Assembly (NCBI RefSeq): GCF_008123515.1
Contig: NZ_VSSR01000034.1
Location: 87,281 to 151,280 of the forward strand
Source of the DNA: Bradyrhizobium cytisi
GTDB taxonomy: Bacteria > Pseudomonadota > Alphaproteobacteria > Rhizobiales > Xanthobacteraceae
Direction of reading: 5' to 3'
Length of the DNA stretch: 64,000 nt
The notes under the pieces are model-generated. The model saw nothing but the letters and a program-made list of their open reading frames with translations. It made no database searches and was not told where the DNA came from. The translations under genes and the position numbers were made by a program. This document shows positions 25,595 through 33,282 of this stretch, piece by piece. Positions within the stretch are counted from its first letter, which is position 1. Each line of letters begins with the position of its first letter.

Positions 25595-25744
25595 ATGATC
25601 CGCAAGCTCGCATCCGGCGAATACCGGCTCTATTCGCGCAAGGTGAATCCCAAGACCGGCAAGCGCCGCAACCTCGGTACCTTCAAGAGCCGCGCCGCGG
25701 CCGAGAAGCACGAACGCGACGTGCAATATTTCAAGCGCCACTGA
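25595..25744 (+). CDS. Small basic conserved protein (49 aa)
   Basis: A 49-residue, strongly basic protein beginning MIRKLASGEYRLYSRKV, followed by NPKTGKRRNLGTFKSR. It has an AGGAGG ribosome-binding site seven bases before the ATG at 25595. Small proteins of this shape are common in Bradyrhizobium. The pattern resembles the beta-hairpin arm-type DNA-binding N-terminus of phage integrases, but there is no catalytic domain. Function unknown. Confidence 0.65.
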   Translation: MIRKLASGEYRLYSRKVNPKTGKRRNLGTFKSRAAAEKHERDVQYFKRH

Positions 25745-25788
25745 CGCCCCGACGAGCGCTGCCCCGTGAGGCGGGCAAACCGAAACGT

Positions 25789-25921
25789 CGAAAACAACCC
25801 CATGCACAGTAGCCAAGTGGCTGACAGAATTGCCAAACGGCTCAGCGAAGCGGCGCGATGCGGATTTTACGAAATCCAGTTGACCCGTCGGGCAAAACAG
25901 GGGCATGATGGCATCATGGCA
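25789..25921. repeat. Interspersed repeat, copy 2 of 2 (inverted)
   Basis: Reverse complement of the element at 3041-3151, slightly longer (133 bases). Conserved ends are caaccccatgcacagtagcc and cgggcaaaacaggggcatga. The centre is different, as expected of a dispersed repeat with variable interior. Confidence 0.75.
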
Positions 25922-26071
25922 CGATCGGCTCCGCGAGCGGCCTCTGCGCGAATTAGCCGGACAGCATCGGCGCGGCGACGGTGCTGGCAACTTCACAGCT
26001 AGAAACCTGGAAGTCCTCTGACACAATGCGGAGAGGAGCAGAAGCGCAAGCGGATGGGAAGATTCCGATCG

Positions 26072-26359
26072 TTATCGAATGCGCTCGATCTTCGCGGCCA
26101 TATCGGGCGCGCGTGCTATCCGGTACGTCGCGTTGGTGCACTTCAGTACCCAGACCACGTAGTCCGGCCTGGAGCGCTTCTTGTCTCGCGCCGCACCAAG
26201 CGACTTGTCACATGCGAACCCTTGCGTGCGGATCTGCGCCGCCAGCATCTCCTGCGGTTGTTCGGAGGCGACGAGCGTTGCCGGCGCATGTTGTGCCCGC
26301 GCAAGTGGGCTGAAAAGAACAATCGCGGCCAGCAAGATTGACGTACGCGAGTTATTCAT
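26072..26359 (-). CDS. Small exported hypothetical protein (95 aa)
   Basis: A signal peptide (about 1-22, ending near ARAQ) precedes a mature domain with two cysteines (GFACDKSLG and WVLKCTNATYRI) that may pair in the periplasm. The start is placed at the ATG at 26359, nine bases after AAGG; an ATG at 26368 is possible. No family was recognised beyond similarity of layout to other small rhizobial exported proteins. Confidence 0.6.
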   Translation of the reverse strand: MNNSRTSILLAAIVLFSPLARAQHAPATLVASEQPQEMLAAQIRTQGFACDKSLGAARDKKRSRPDYVVWVLKCTNATYRIARAPDMAAKIERIR

Positions 26360-26443
26360 GAATGCCATCCTTCTCGGCGTCGCGCGCCCGTTGCATTCAG
26401 GCCAGGCCCGCCCAGGCCCTTGCCAACTGCTAGTCTTCTGAAC

Positions 26444-27532
26444 CTATTTCGTCACAATTCGCCGCGTCGGCGTCACTGTGCCGGTGGGCGCTATTGGAGA
26501 AATCGAAAAGGTCAGCCAGGTATTCCAGCCCGCCGGCCGGTTTTCGGCCGCGAATTCGCCGTATCCTTTCAGATTGAGATATCCTTGCATGTCGCCAACC
26601 GGAAACAGAAAGCCGACCTGTGGGCCCACGCCTACGACCCGCGACCGGAAACCACCGAGGATCGGGTGTTGTCCGGCGTCGTCGGTGATCTGCTGATAGG
26701 CGTATCCTACCAGGCCGACGAAGACCTGCTTCGAGAGAAACTGGGAAGCGCCCCAGTCGACGTGAAAATCAGTGCCGTTCTGATATTGCGTGTCGTTGTT
26801 CTTGAAATTGTAGGTAAATCCCGCGACGGCCGAAAATTCGTGCCCCGCTTGCGGATTGAAGTAGGTGTAACCGCCGCCGCCATCGATGGCGCCGTGGCCT
26901 ATGCCGAGATTGGCAAGGCGGTTTGGATCGTAGGCGCCGACGGGAACGTCTCCCGTCACATAAGTCATGAAGTTGTGAACGCCTGCGTTCCACTTCAGTG
27001 TCAGCTGTGGGTAGAGGTCGCCGACCGAGGTAATCGAATCGCCAAAGCTGCCCATCCGGGTTGCTGCGAATGGTCCGAAACCGGTTGTAAGCGTGCCGTT
27101 GAGGTCGGCACTGGATCGACCGAACAGGCCGGTCATGCCGATCGCCAATTGTCCGCCCAGCACCGGCGTCGCGAACGTGTAGGTAGGGTTGAGAAGTACC
27201 AGATCGGCCTGCGCATTGAGGCGAAGATTCAGGTCGACGTTCACCGTGGCAGGGAATCTGCCGATCTGAACCTCTCGTGCCGCAGCTGCGGCGCCGAATG
27301 CCGATACGGAGGTATGATAATAGACCTCGGCCATGGACCAGCCCGGCACCCCGGGCGTTGCCGCGAGGCTGCTGAACCGGCCCGGGAGCCAGTACGAAAC
27401 ACCGCTCTCATCCGCGTATGCCGCCTCGGACATCCAGCCGAGCAGCACCATTGCAGCACTGAGAGCTGAGTGGGTGAGCCAGCGCCGAGATTTCCATTTG
27501 CGAGATTTCCATTTGGATGTGTCGCGCGTCAT
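26444..27532 (-). CDS. SphA/MetA-pathway-like outer membrane beta-barrel protein
   Basis: An exported protein, about 362 residues from the ATG at 27532 (an in-frame start at 27598 adds 22). A signal region with Ala/Leu core ends near AAYADE. The body alternates aromatic/hydrophobic residues with glycines (GYTYFNPQAGHEFSAVAGFTY, YQQITDDAGQHPILGG), typical of beta strands, and resembles the phenol-MetA-degradation/SphA transporter family. A perfect 15-base tandem duplication near the start gives KWKSR twice. The downstream neighbour on the transcript side is the DUF1254 pair, so substrate uptake for that pair is plausible. Confidence 0.72.
   Translation of the reverse strand: MTRDTSKWKSRKWKSRRWLTHSALSAAMVLLGWMSEAAYADESGVSYWLPGRFSSLAATPGVPGWSMAEVYYHTSVSAFGAAAAAREVQIGRFPATVNVDLNLRLNAQADLVLLNPTYTFATPVLGGQLAIGMTGLFGRSSADLNGTLTTGFGPFAATRMGSFGDSITSVGDLYPQLTLKWNAGVHNFMTYVTGDVPVGAYDPNRLANLGIGHGAIDGGGGYTYFNPQAGHEFSAVAGFTYNFKNNDTQYQNGTDFHVDWGASQFLSKQVFVGLVGYAYQQITDDAGQHPILGGFRSRVVGVGPQVGFLFPVGDMQGYLNLKGYGEFAAENRPAGWNTWLTFSISPIAPTGTVTPTRRIVTK
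27486..27515. repeat. Perfect 15-base tandem duplication
   Basis: CGAGATTTCCATTTG occurs twice in direct succession (27486-27500 and 27501-27515) inside the 5' end of the outer membrane protein gene, in frame, adding five residues before the hydrophobic signal core. It is likely replication slippage. Confidence 0.85.
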
Positions 27533-27622
27533 TTGTCTGCCCCAATTGGCTGGAGATCGCATGGCAGCAACGCAGGCGAGGAGGACGAGGTATTTCACTT
27601 CACGCCTCCCATCCCACTGTCT

Positions 27623-29065
27623 CTACAAGGCCAGCTTCACGCCCGGCGGCTGCCACATCCCTTCGCCCGGAGGCAGGATCGACGGTGCTTGGGCCTTCGG
27701 CCAGTAGAGCCGCATCGCCAGGTAAACCGGGCCGTCAGGAGCCGGCAGCCAGTTGGCTTCCTTGTCGGCACCGGGCGATTTGTTCTGGATATAGATTGTC
27801 AGTGACCCGTCGGCGTTCGTCTTCATTGCGGGCAGCATCGGCGAGTTGATGAGATAGCGGTTGATCGGGTTTTCGATCAGCAACTGCGTCTTGCCGTCGT
27901 ACATCGTCACCGACCAGAACGCATTCACTGGGGGCAGCTGACCGGCCGGGAACGTTAGCGAGTATTTGCGCCCGGCACAGTCGAGGGTTTGACCATCGAC
28001 GTCGGCGCGCGTCATCGGATAGGTCGCCTCCGCGGCATCGTTGCCGTATATCCCTGCCTTTGCGCCGGCCGCCCGCTTCAGCCAGTCACCGTTGAAGAAA
28101 GCGCTGTCGCCAAACAGCGAACTGATCCGCCAGCCGTTGACCTCCTTGCCGGCCTTTGCGACGGCCTCTTCGATCTTTCGTTCGCCCTCCTTCATGCCCA
28201 GGCCGATTTCGAGCTTCTGCTCCATCGGAAGGTCCTTGAAATTGAAGGTTTTGCCCGAGCCAACGCCGATGGTCGCAAGCTGCGCGCGAATGTCCTTTTC
28301 GTTCTCCTGAGCGGGGGCAAACTGGAGCGCGAAGTCGAGATATTCGAAGAAGTTCGTCTTCACGAGGTCCTTGTCGATCTTCGGAAAGTCGACGGCCGCT
28401 GCCGCAACAGTCGTCGGCAGTTTCAGATAGGCCGAAAGCGACTGCGCCCTATAGCCCTCCTGGACTTTCTTCATGTTCTCGAGATCGTCGGGATTGAAAA
28501 GCTGCGTGCGATAGGCCGCCACCGAAAACTGCGTGGTCGACCGAAACACCTTCTTGATCCCGGGCGGAGTTGCTCCGCTCCAGTTCGGCCCGACCACCAT
28601 ATAGTCGCCGGCCTCGCTTCCGGTGGCGCGGCTGCCAACATAGCCGTAATTGTAGGTGTTGCCGTCACAGAGCATGATCGAGTAGTAGCGTTTCGGGTCC
28701 ACGGCCGGGACCGAAAGAACCATTGGCTCCGCCCGCAAATCCATCCACAGGATCGAATACGGCGTGTCGCTGTTCGGCGTGATGACGGCGGTATCCTTGT
28801 AGGTGTAAACGTTGGGTTCGTTCTTGATCTGGTTGAACGGGGCCTTGAACTGCCCGGAGTTGCGATCAACTGCGTACTCGTACATCACGGCGTAGTTCAT
28901 CACGATCGGCAGGCCGTAGATAAAGCCCGCTTCGGCAATGTCTTTTGCCTTCAGGAAGCCCGGTCGATCGGCGCCGGCCTGGGCAAACGCCGGCAAGGAC
29001 CTTATCGCCGCAACGGTGATCGTCGTCGTCGCAGCAGTGCGAAGAAGTTCGCGTTTGGTCAGCAT
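27623..29065 (-). CDS. Exported DUF1254/DUF1214 protein, paralog A
   Basis: A 480-residue exported protein with an N-terminal signal (about 1-28, with KRE before the hydrophobic stretch). The DUF1254 domain follows (GFIYGLPIVMNYAVMYEY, ITPNSDTPYSILWMDLRAEP) and then the DUF1214 domain with YPMTRADVDGQTLDCAGRKY and FWSVTMYDGKTQLLIENPIN. The family is periplasmic and of uncertain biochemistry. It is about 30 percent alike by eye to the neighbour at 29174-30625, so they are paralogs. Confidence 0.88.
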   Translation of the reverse strand: MLTKRELLRTAATTTITVAAIRSLPAFAQAGADRPGFLKAKDIAEAGFIYGLPIVMNYAVMYEYAVDRNSGQFKAPFNQIKNEPNVYTYKDTAVITPNSDTPYSILWMDLRAEPMVLSVPAVDPKRYYSIMLCDGNTYNYGYVGSRATGSEAGDYMVVGPNWSGATPPGIKKVFRSTTQFSVAAYRTQLFNPDDLENMKKVQEGYRAQSLSAYLKLPTTVAAAAVDFPKIDKDLVKTNFFEYLDFALQFAPAQENEKDIRAQLATIGVGSGKTFNFKDLPMEQKLEIGLGMKEGERKIEEAVAKAGKEVNGWRISSLFGDSAFFNGDWLKRAAGAKAGIYGNDAAEATYPMTRADVDGQTLDCAGRKYSLTFPAGQLPPVNAFWSVTMYDGKTQLLIENPINRYLINSPMLPAMKTNADGSLTIYIQNKSPGADKEANWLPAPDGPVYLAMRLYWPKAQAPSILPPGEGMWQPPGVKLAL

Positions 29066-29140
29066 TTGAAGCTCCTCAGGATCAACTCGCTCGCTTCTAA
29101 CGATCGGTCTTCCAGGGACGTTTGTGCTCGTACGGTCGGA

Positions 29141-29161
29141 CGCCGGCGCAAAGCGCCGGCG
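29141..29161. other. Intercistronic hairpin between the two DUF1254 genes
   Basis: CGCCGGCGC (29141-29149)/GCGCCGGCG (29153-29161) with a three-base loop. There is no T tract on the minus strand, so it more likely sets mRNA stability or differential expression than full termination. Confidence 0.6.
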
Positions 29162-29173
29162 CTCAAATCAACT

Positions 29174-30625
29174 TTATTGGGCCAAGCCCACCGTTCCCGC
29201 CTGCGTCTTCACGACCGGCGGCGGATTCCATTTTCCGGTCAGCGCATCGGCCTTCGGGCTGTAGAGGCGCATGGTCAGATTAAAGGGTCCCTTCGGCGCC
29301 GGAAGCCAGTTCGCATCCTTGTCCTTGCCCGGACTTTCGTTCTGGAAGAATATATCGAGCGACCCGTCTGCGTTGTACTTGAACGGCATCCAGCTGCTTA
29401 CGGCAAAACGGTTGAGCGCATTGCCGACCTGGAAACCTTCCGGGTCGTATAGCGTGATCGACCAGAAGGCATCGACTGGCGGGGCAGCGCCCTTCTCGAA
29501 CGTAACTGTGTACTTGTTGGCTCCATCCAGCGGCTTGTTGGTCTCGTCGCCGAGATTGAGCGGATAGATGGCATCCTCAGGCAGGTTCGCGCCCAGCCCG
29601 AGCTGGGCGACGATGGCACGCTTCAGGTAGTAGTTACCGTAGACACCCATCGAATCGGTGTTCATCGACCAGCCATTTGCGATCCGCGCCAGTGTCGGCA
29701 CTTTCCAGGCCATCAGCTTCTGGCCGTCTTGCGGGGCAGTCTCCAGCGCCCGTTGCAACACCGGATCGAGCTTGCCGATGTCAAAACTCTTGCCGGGCTC
29801 GATGCCGATTTTCTTCATCTGGGCGATGATCGGCTCATCGGTAACGTGCGGCGGGTGAAGCTTGAGCAGTTCTGCGGCGCTGGCGAAGTACACGCCGGCC
29901 GACATGGTATCGACCTGGACCTTCGGCGGCGTCTTCATGTCGACGCTTGGGTCCGGCGTGAACTCGACCGGCTTGGGTGTCTTGCCATACTCGGAAAGGA
30001 GCGTGACCTTGTAACCGGCCTGAATCTTATGGACCGCATCGTAGTCCGGCGGGCCATCCGTCTTGGTGCGGCCGATCACCCAAACATAGGGCGTCGGCGC
30101 TTCGATGCGCTGGGTGTCGCTCGGTAGCTTGAATTCTTCCGCGAACCTGTCGCGCAGATCGGGCCGCCAGCCCGGGGGCGTGATCAGGAACGTGCCGGCC
30201 CTGGTGCCCGTCGTTCGCCAGCCGGGCGATGCGAAGACGTCGGTCCACATGTCGAGCATCGGCAGCAGATAGTAGCGCCCATTTGTATCCGGTGCGGAGA
30301 TGACGACAGGCTCCTTGGTCATGTTCAGCCAGGAGACGGAATACAGCGTGTCGAAGTTCGATCGCACCACGCCCTTGAAATTGGCAGGGGGGTATTCCGG
30401 CACATTGACAAAGGTATTCATCGGACCTCTGAAATCGGTCGTGCCGTTGGTGAATTGCTTTCTCGAGACGTCCATCGACATCAGCGAGTAAAAGTAGACA
30501 TAGGCATCCACCGCGATGGCATGCGCTTCTTGTTCAGCCGGTGCAGCGCCCTCCGCCCGCGCGGCAGGCGCGGCCGCCGCGCCGAGGCAAAGAGAAATTG
30601 TCAGCGTCAGAATTCCCCGAAACAT
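29174..30625 (-). CDS. Exported DUF1254/DUF1214 protein, paralog B
   Basis: A 483-residue exported protein with a classic signal peptide (1-24). DUF1254 features are YVYFYSLMSMDVSRKQF and VRSNFDTLYSVSWLNMTKEP; DUF1214 features are IYPLNLGDETNKPLDG and FWSITLYDPEGFQVGN, then a C-terminal GKDKDANWLPAPKGPFNLTM shared with paralog A. It is the first gene of the three-gene unit in this direction. The biochemical activity is unknown. Confidence 0.88.
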   Translation of the reverse strand: MFRGILTLTISLCLGAAAAPAARAEGAAPAEQEAHAIAVDAYVYFYSLMSMDVSRKQFTNGTTDFRGPMNTFVNVPEYPPANFKGVVRSNFDTLYSVSWLNMTKEPVVISAPDTNGRYYLLPMLDMWTDVFASPGWRTTGTRAGTFLITPPGWRPDLRDRFAEEFKLPSDTQRIEAPTPYVWVIGRTKTDGPPDYDAVHKIQAGYKVTLLSEYGKTPKPVEFTPDPSVDMKTPPKVQVDTMSAGVYFASAAELLKLHPPHVTDEPIIAQMKKIGIEPGKSFDIGKLDPVLQRALETAPQDGQKLMAWKVPTLARIANGWSMNTDSMGVYGNYYLKRAIVAQLGLGANLPEDAIYPLNLGDETNKPLDGANKYTVTFEKGAAPPVDAFWSITLYDPEGFQVGNALNRFAVSSWMPFKYNADGSLDIFFQNESPGKDKDANWLPAPKGPFNLTMRLYSPKADALTGKWNPPPVVKTQAGTVGLAQ

Positions 30626-31213
30626 GTCGAATCCTCCTCTTCTGATTTGGCGACCTCTGATTTGCGACCTCGTTCAATTCACGATGTTTACCGTCGGAAT
30701 GATCGCGTTCGAGGGTCTGAACATTTGAAGGTCTCAGCGTATTGCCTTGCTGCGTGGCGCCGCGGGAATTCAACACGAAGAAGGGTAGCAAAGCCGATGC
30801 CAGATGCGTTCAAACAGCTCGCGGCGGTTTTGATTGAAGCATTCTCGATCCAGCGCGAGGGCGTGCATTGCTTGCAGGAGGACGTGCATGACCAGCTGCA
30901 TTAAACGCCGCGTGGCGTCTGCAGGACTCAAAACAAGGTCGCTAGAAACAGAGCTATTAAGCGCAATTGAAGGTGCGCCGCTTGAGGAGCCTCTTTCGCT
31001 TGCAATGCGGCACCCCAAAGTATTTTCTCTTTAGCACAACCTGTCCGGGAGGGCCAGCGACGATAGTTAGTCTGCATCTCTGTCGCAATCTGGCGATGCG
31101 GGGATAGTGAATTGAGGCGCGGAAGGTATCGCCCCGGAGAACAATTGCTCGCCGGGCGAAAATCTGATCCTATTCTTTATTCCTTTGCGAGCAACAATTG
31201 AACGAAGGAGACA
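30626..31213. other. Gene-poor stretch before the S74-like gene
   Basis: A 588-base gap. Two short frames (30797-30904 on the plus strand, 30770-31018 on the minus strand) have no ribosome-binding site or recognisable content and are not called. A near-duplicate, CTCTGATTTGGCGAC and CTCTGATTTGCGACC, occurs just upstream of the DUF1254 gene start. It must contain that gene's promoter. Confidence 0.4.
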
Positions 31214-31696
31214 ATGATGCGCTCGATCCTCCTCGCTGCGCTCGGCATTACCGCCTTCTCCGCAACCATGGCCATCGAGACACCCGAGGCAAATGCTGTT
31301 GTCTATTGTGCCGCTGGTGTCTATCGCGCAGGCTGCGTCGCCCGACCTGTTGTCGGGCCCGTCGTCGCACCAGTAGTCGGCGTGCGAGGTGTTGCACGGC
31401 GGACCACACGGCGTGTCGTCCGCCGATCGGACATGATGCTCAAGCACGACATCTTCCTGATCGGTCACCTCGAAAACGGCCTCGGCTTCTATCGCTTCAC
31501 CTACAACGGCGGCAACAAATCCCATGTCGGCGTGATGGCGCAGGAAGTGCAGACGATTATGCCCACCGCGGTACTGCGCGGCAGCGACGGCTACCTGCGA
31601 GTTTCGTACGACATGCTCGGCGTGAAGTTCCAGACCTACGACCAATGGATTGCGTCGGGCGCTCATGTCCCGGCCGGCACACCAGTTGAGCAGTAA
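31214..31696 (+). CDS. Exported protein with S74-type intramolecular chaperone domain
   Basis: A 160-residue protein. A signal peptide (about 1-28) is followed by a Val/Arg-rich spacer and then a tail-fibre peptidase-S74-like domain: DIFLIGHLENGLGFYRFTY, SHVGVMAQEVQTIMPTAV and GYLRVSYDMLGVKFQTYDQW. In phage fibres this domain trimerises and cleaves itself off. Here it is a short stand-alone exported form, common in Bradyrhizobium. The start has GAAGGAG upstream. Confidence 0.75.
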   Translation: MMRSILLAALGITAFSATMAIETPEANAVVYCAAGVYRAGCVARPVVGPVVAPVVGVRGVARRTTRRVVRRSDMMLKHDIFLIGHLENGLGFYRFTYNGGNKSHVGVMAQEVQTIMPTAVLRGSDGYLRVSYDMLGVKFQTYDQWIASGAHVPAGTPVEQ

Positions 31697-31704
31697 CGCG
31701 CCCG

Positions 31705-31857
31705 ATGCAGCATCTGATGCGCAGCGGCCGTGAGGTGATCATCTACGCGGGCGCCTTCGATGATCCGCTTGGCGTGACACCTGACCGGCACGTACATTGG
31801 GCGTCGCGCGCAAACTGGTACGTCCATGGCAAGGGGTTGTTTGTGGAAGACGAGTGA
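31705..31857 (+). pseudogene. C-terminal remnant of a GFA/CENP-V family protein
   Basis: The plus-strand frame encodes VIIYAGAFDDPLGV then TPDRHVHWASRANWY before a TGA at 31855. This matches the C-terminal region of GFA (glutathione-dependent formaldehyde-activating-type) proteins. The zinc-binding CxxC N-terminal half is absent; only about 50 codons remain, starting eight bases after the S74-like gene stop. It reads as a 5'-truncated relic. Confidence 0.5.
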
Positions 31858-31969
31858 TCTTCGTAAAGCCAAGGACGCCAAAGAGTTGAGGAACCTGTTC
31901 AAAGCAGGGTTCTTCGGCGCGGCACCGTCCTCGGCTCCTTGCGGCCAGCTCCAGGCTGGGCTCAGCGCC

Positions 31970-32329
31970 TCAATTTCGCTGCGCAGTCCAATAGCCTGAG
32001 CAACGTGCGGTTCCTGAATGGCCACTCCACCTCCCGCGGCCAGAATTACTGGAGAGCCGGCCTGAGCCGGACGCGAATTTGTCCTGGACTGTTACCGACG
32101 CCCGAACTGCGCCCGAACGCGCCACGTAGCCTCCGAACCTGATTAAGTTCGGATGTGTAACTATTCCATTGGTGATGTTGACGGTGAAATTATAGGTCGG
32201 ATCGCAAGTGCCTCTTTGCGTCACGAAAACGAGATCCCAGGAGCCGTCGAATGCGGAGCGGGCCTGCGCGATGGAGTGGAGGGCGACCAGGCAGCCCATG
32301 GCCGCCACACACGTGAGAAGCTTCTTCAT
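31970..32329 (-). CDS. Small exported hypothetical protein (119 aa)
   Basis: A signal peptide (1-23 from the ATG at 32329) precedes a mature domain of the kind FDGSWDLVFVTQRGTCDPTY, then VNITNGIVTHPNLIRFGGY and VTVQDKFASGSGRLS, ending CSGYWTAQRN. Two to three cysteines suggest a disulfide. The pattern of short beta strands is seen in many rhizobial periplasmic proteins of unknown function. GGAG precedes the chosen ATG; an upstream in-frame codon at 32356 is less likely. Confidence 0.65.
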   Translation of the reverse strand: MKKLLTCVAAMGCLVALHSIAQARSAFDGSWDLVFVTQRGTCDPTYNFTVNITNGIVTHPNLIRFGGYVARSGAVRASVTVQDKFASGSGRLSSNSGRGRWSGHSGTARCSGYWTAQRN

Positions 32330-32584
32330 TGTTTTGCTCCAAGCGGTCCCCCACACATGGCGGGCGGAACGGGCGAGTTCAATGCGGCTCGCCGGGGCCG
32401 GAGGAGTGATATTCGCTTTGAGTCTTGTCCATGCAAAAGCGGCTTCAAAGGACGTCGGTCCGAAACGCCATCTTCAAGATCACGTTCAAGATCACGGCGC
32501 CGGACGGGAGGCCTTCAAGGCCGGCCGCTAGATAGGTCGCAACGATCGCGCCCTAGAACCGCAACCCGGAAGAGGAGTACGACC

Positions 32585-32965
32585 ATGCCATTCGTTCGCA
32601 TCGATCTCAGGAAGGGCAAGTCGCCCGAGTATCGGAAGAAATTGGGTGAGATCGTCTATGACGCCATGATCGAGCTGATCAACGTGCCGAAGGACGACAA
32701 ATTCCAGGTCATCACGGAGCACGACCGCGCCGACCTGAACCATGCCGACAGTTATCTGGGCAATCACTACAGCGACGATCTCGTCTTCATTCAGATCACG
32801 CTCAACACCGGCCGCCCGGTCGAGCTCAAGAAGGCCTTCTACACGCGAATCGTCGAGCAATACCAGGCGCAGTTGCAAGGTCGCCCGGATGATGTCGTGA
32901 TCAACCTCGTCGAGGTCGCAAAGGAAAACTGGTCATTTGGCCACGGCATTGCGCAGTACGCGTGA
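32585..32965 (+). CDS. Tautomerase family protein
   Basis: A 126-residue member of the 4-oxalocrotonate tautomerase/MIF-like superfamily. The chain starts MPFVRIDL, so Pro becomes residue 1 after Met removal and can act as the catalytic base. Other family stretches are EYRKKLGEIVYDAMIELI and DLVFIQITLNTGRPVELKKAFY. Length fits the longer, two-unit tautomerases. GAGGAG lies upstream of the ATG. Physiological substrate unknown. Confidence 0.85.
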   Translation: MPFVRIDLRKGKSPEYRKKLGEIVYDAMIELINVPKDDKFQVITEHDRADLNHADSYLGNHYSDDLVFIQITLNTGRPVELKKAFYTRIVEQYQAQLQGRPDDVVINLVEVAKENWSFGHGIAQYA

Positions 32966-33282
32966 ACGCGTGGCGTCGTGGTGAGGGATACCACTGTAAT
33001 TCCGGAAACCTATCCGCCAGACGAAACGGCAATTCCTCCTGCCGCCGTGTCCGCGTAGCCGAACGGCCGCGTGCCGCGCGACTCGTCCCCGTAGCCTCGC
33101 CATTCGTCCCGCACCGTCGCCACTGATCCCGGACGTATCGCGTTCCGTCACTGCGTGCTTTCCGGCGGCCGAACGTGTCGGGCAGATTCCGGCGTCGGCA
33201 GGTTCCGACAGGTCGATATCTCGACCTGGCACAGCCGGCTGATCGTCGGGGACCGCACGTGCAGACCTTGGGGAGATGACTG
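32966..33282. other. Intergenic gap before the flavoprotein oxidase
   Basis: A 317-base stretch with no convincing gene. The only long frames are shadows of neighbours. It presumably carries the oxidase promoter; none was resolved. Confidence 0.35.

Noticed and set aside
27989..29452. 487-codon plus-strand frame opposite the DUF1254 genes
   Set aside because: It spans the gap and parts of two real genes, with no ribosome-binding site or motif.
30684..30728. Short plus-strand peptide MFTVGMIAFEGLNI resembling a DJ-1/PfpI N-terminus
   Set aside because: Only 14 codons before a stop; too short to claim a gene remnant.
30770..31018. 82-codon minus-strand frame in the gap before the S74-like gene
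   Set aside because: No ribosome-binding site, atypical composition and no family resemblance.
31214..31696. S74-like domain as a sign of a prophage
   Set aside because: It is a short exported stand-alone protein and no other phage structural, lysis or integrase gene is nearby.
32382..32531. 49-codon plus-strand frame with a signal-like N-terminus
   Set aside because: Weak ribosome-binding site, no recognisable mature domain, and it contains a small direct repeat that distorts the frame.
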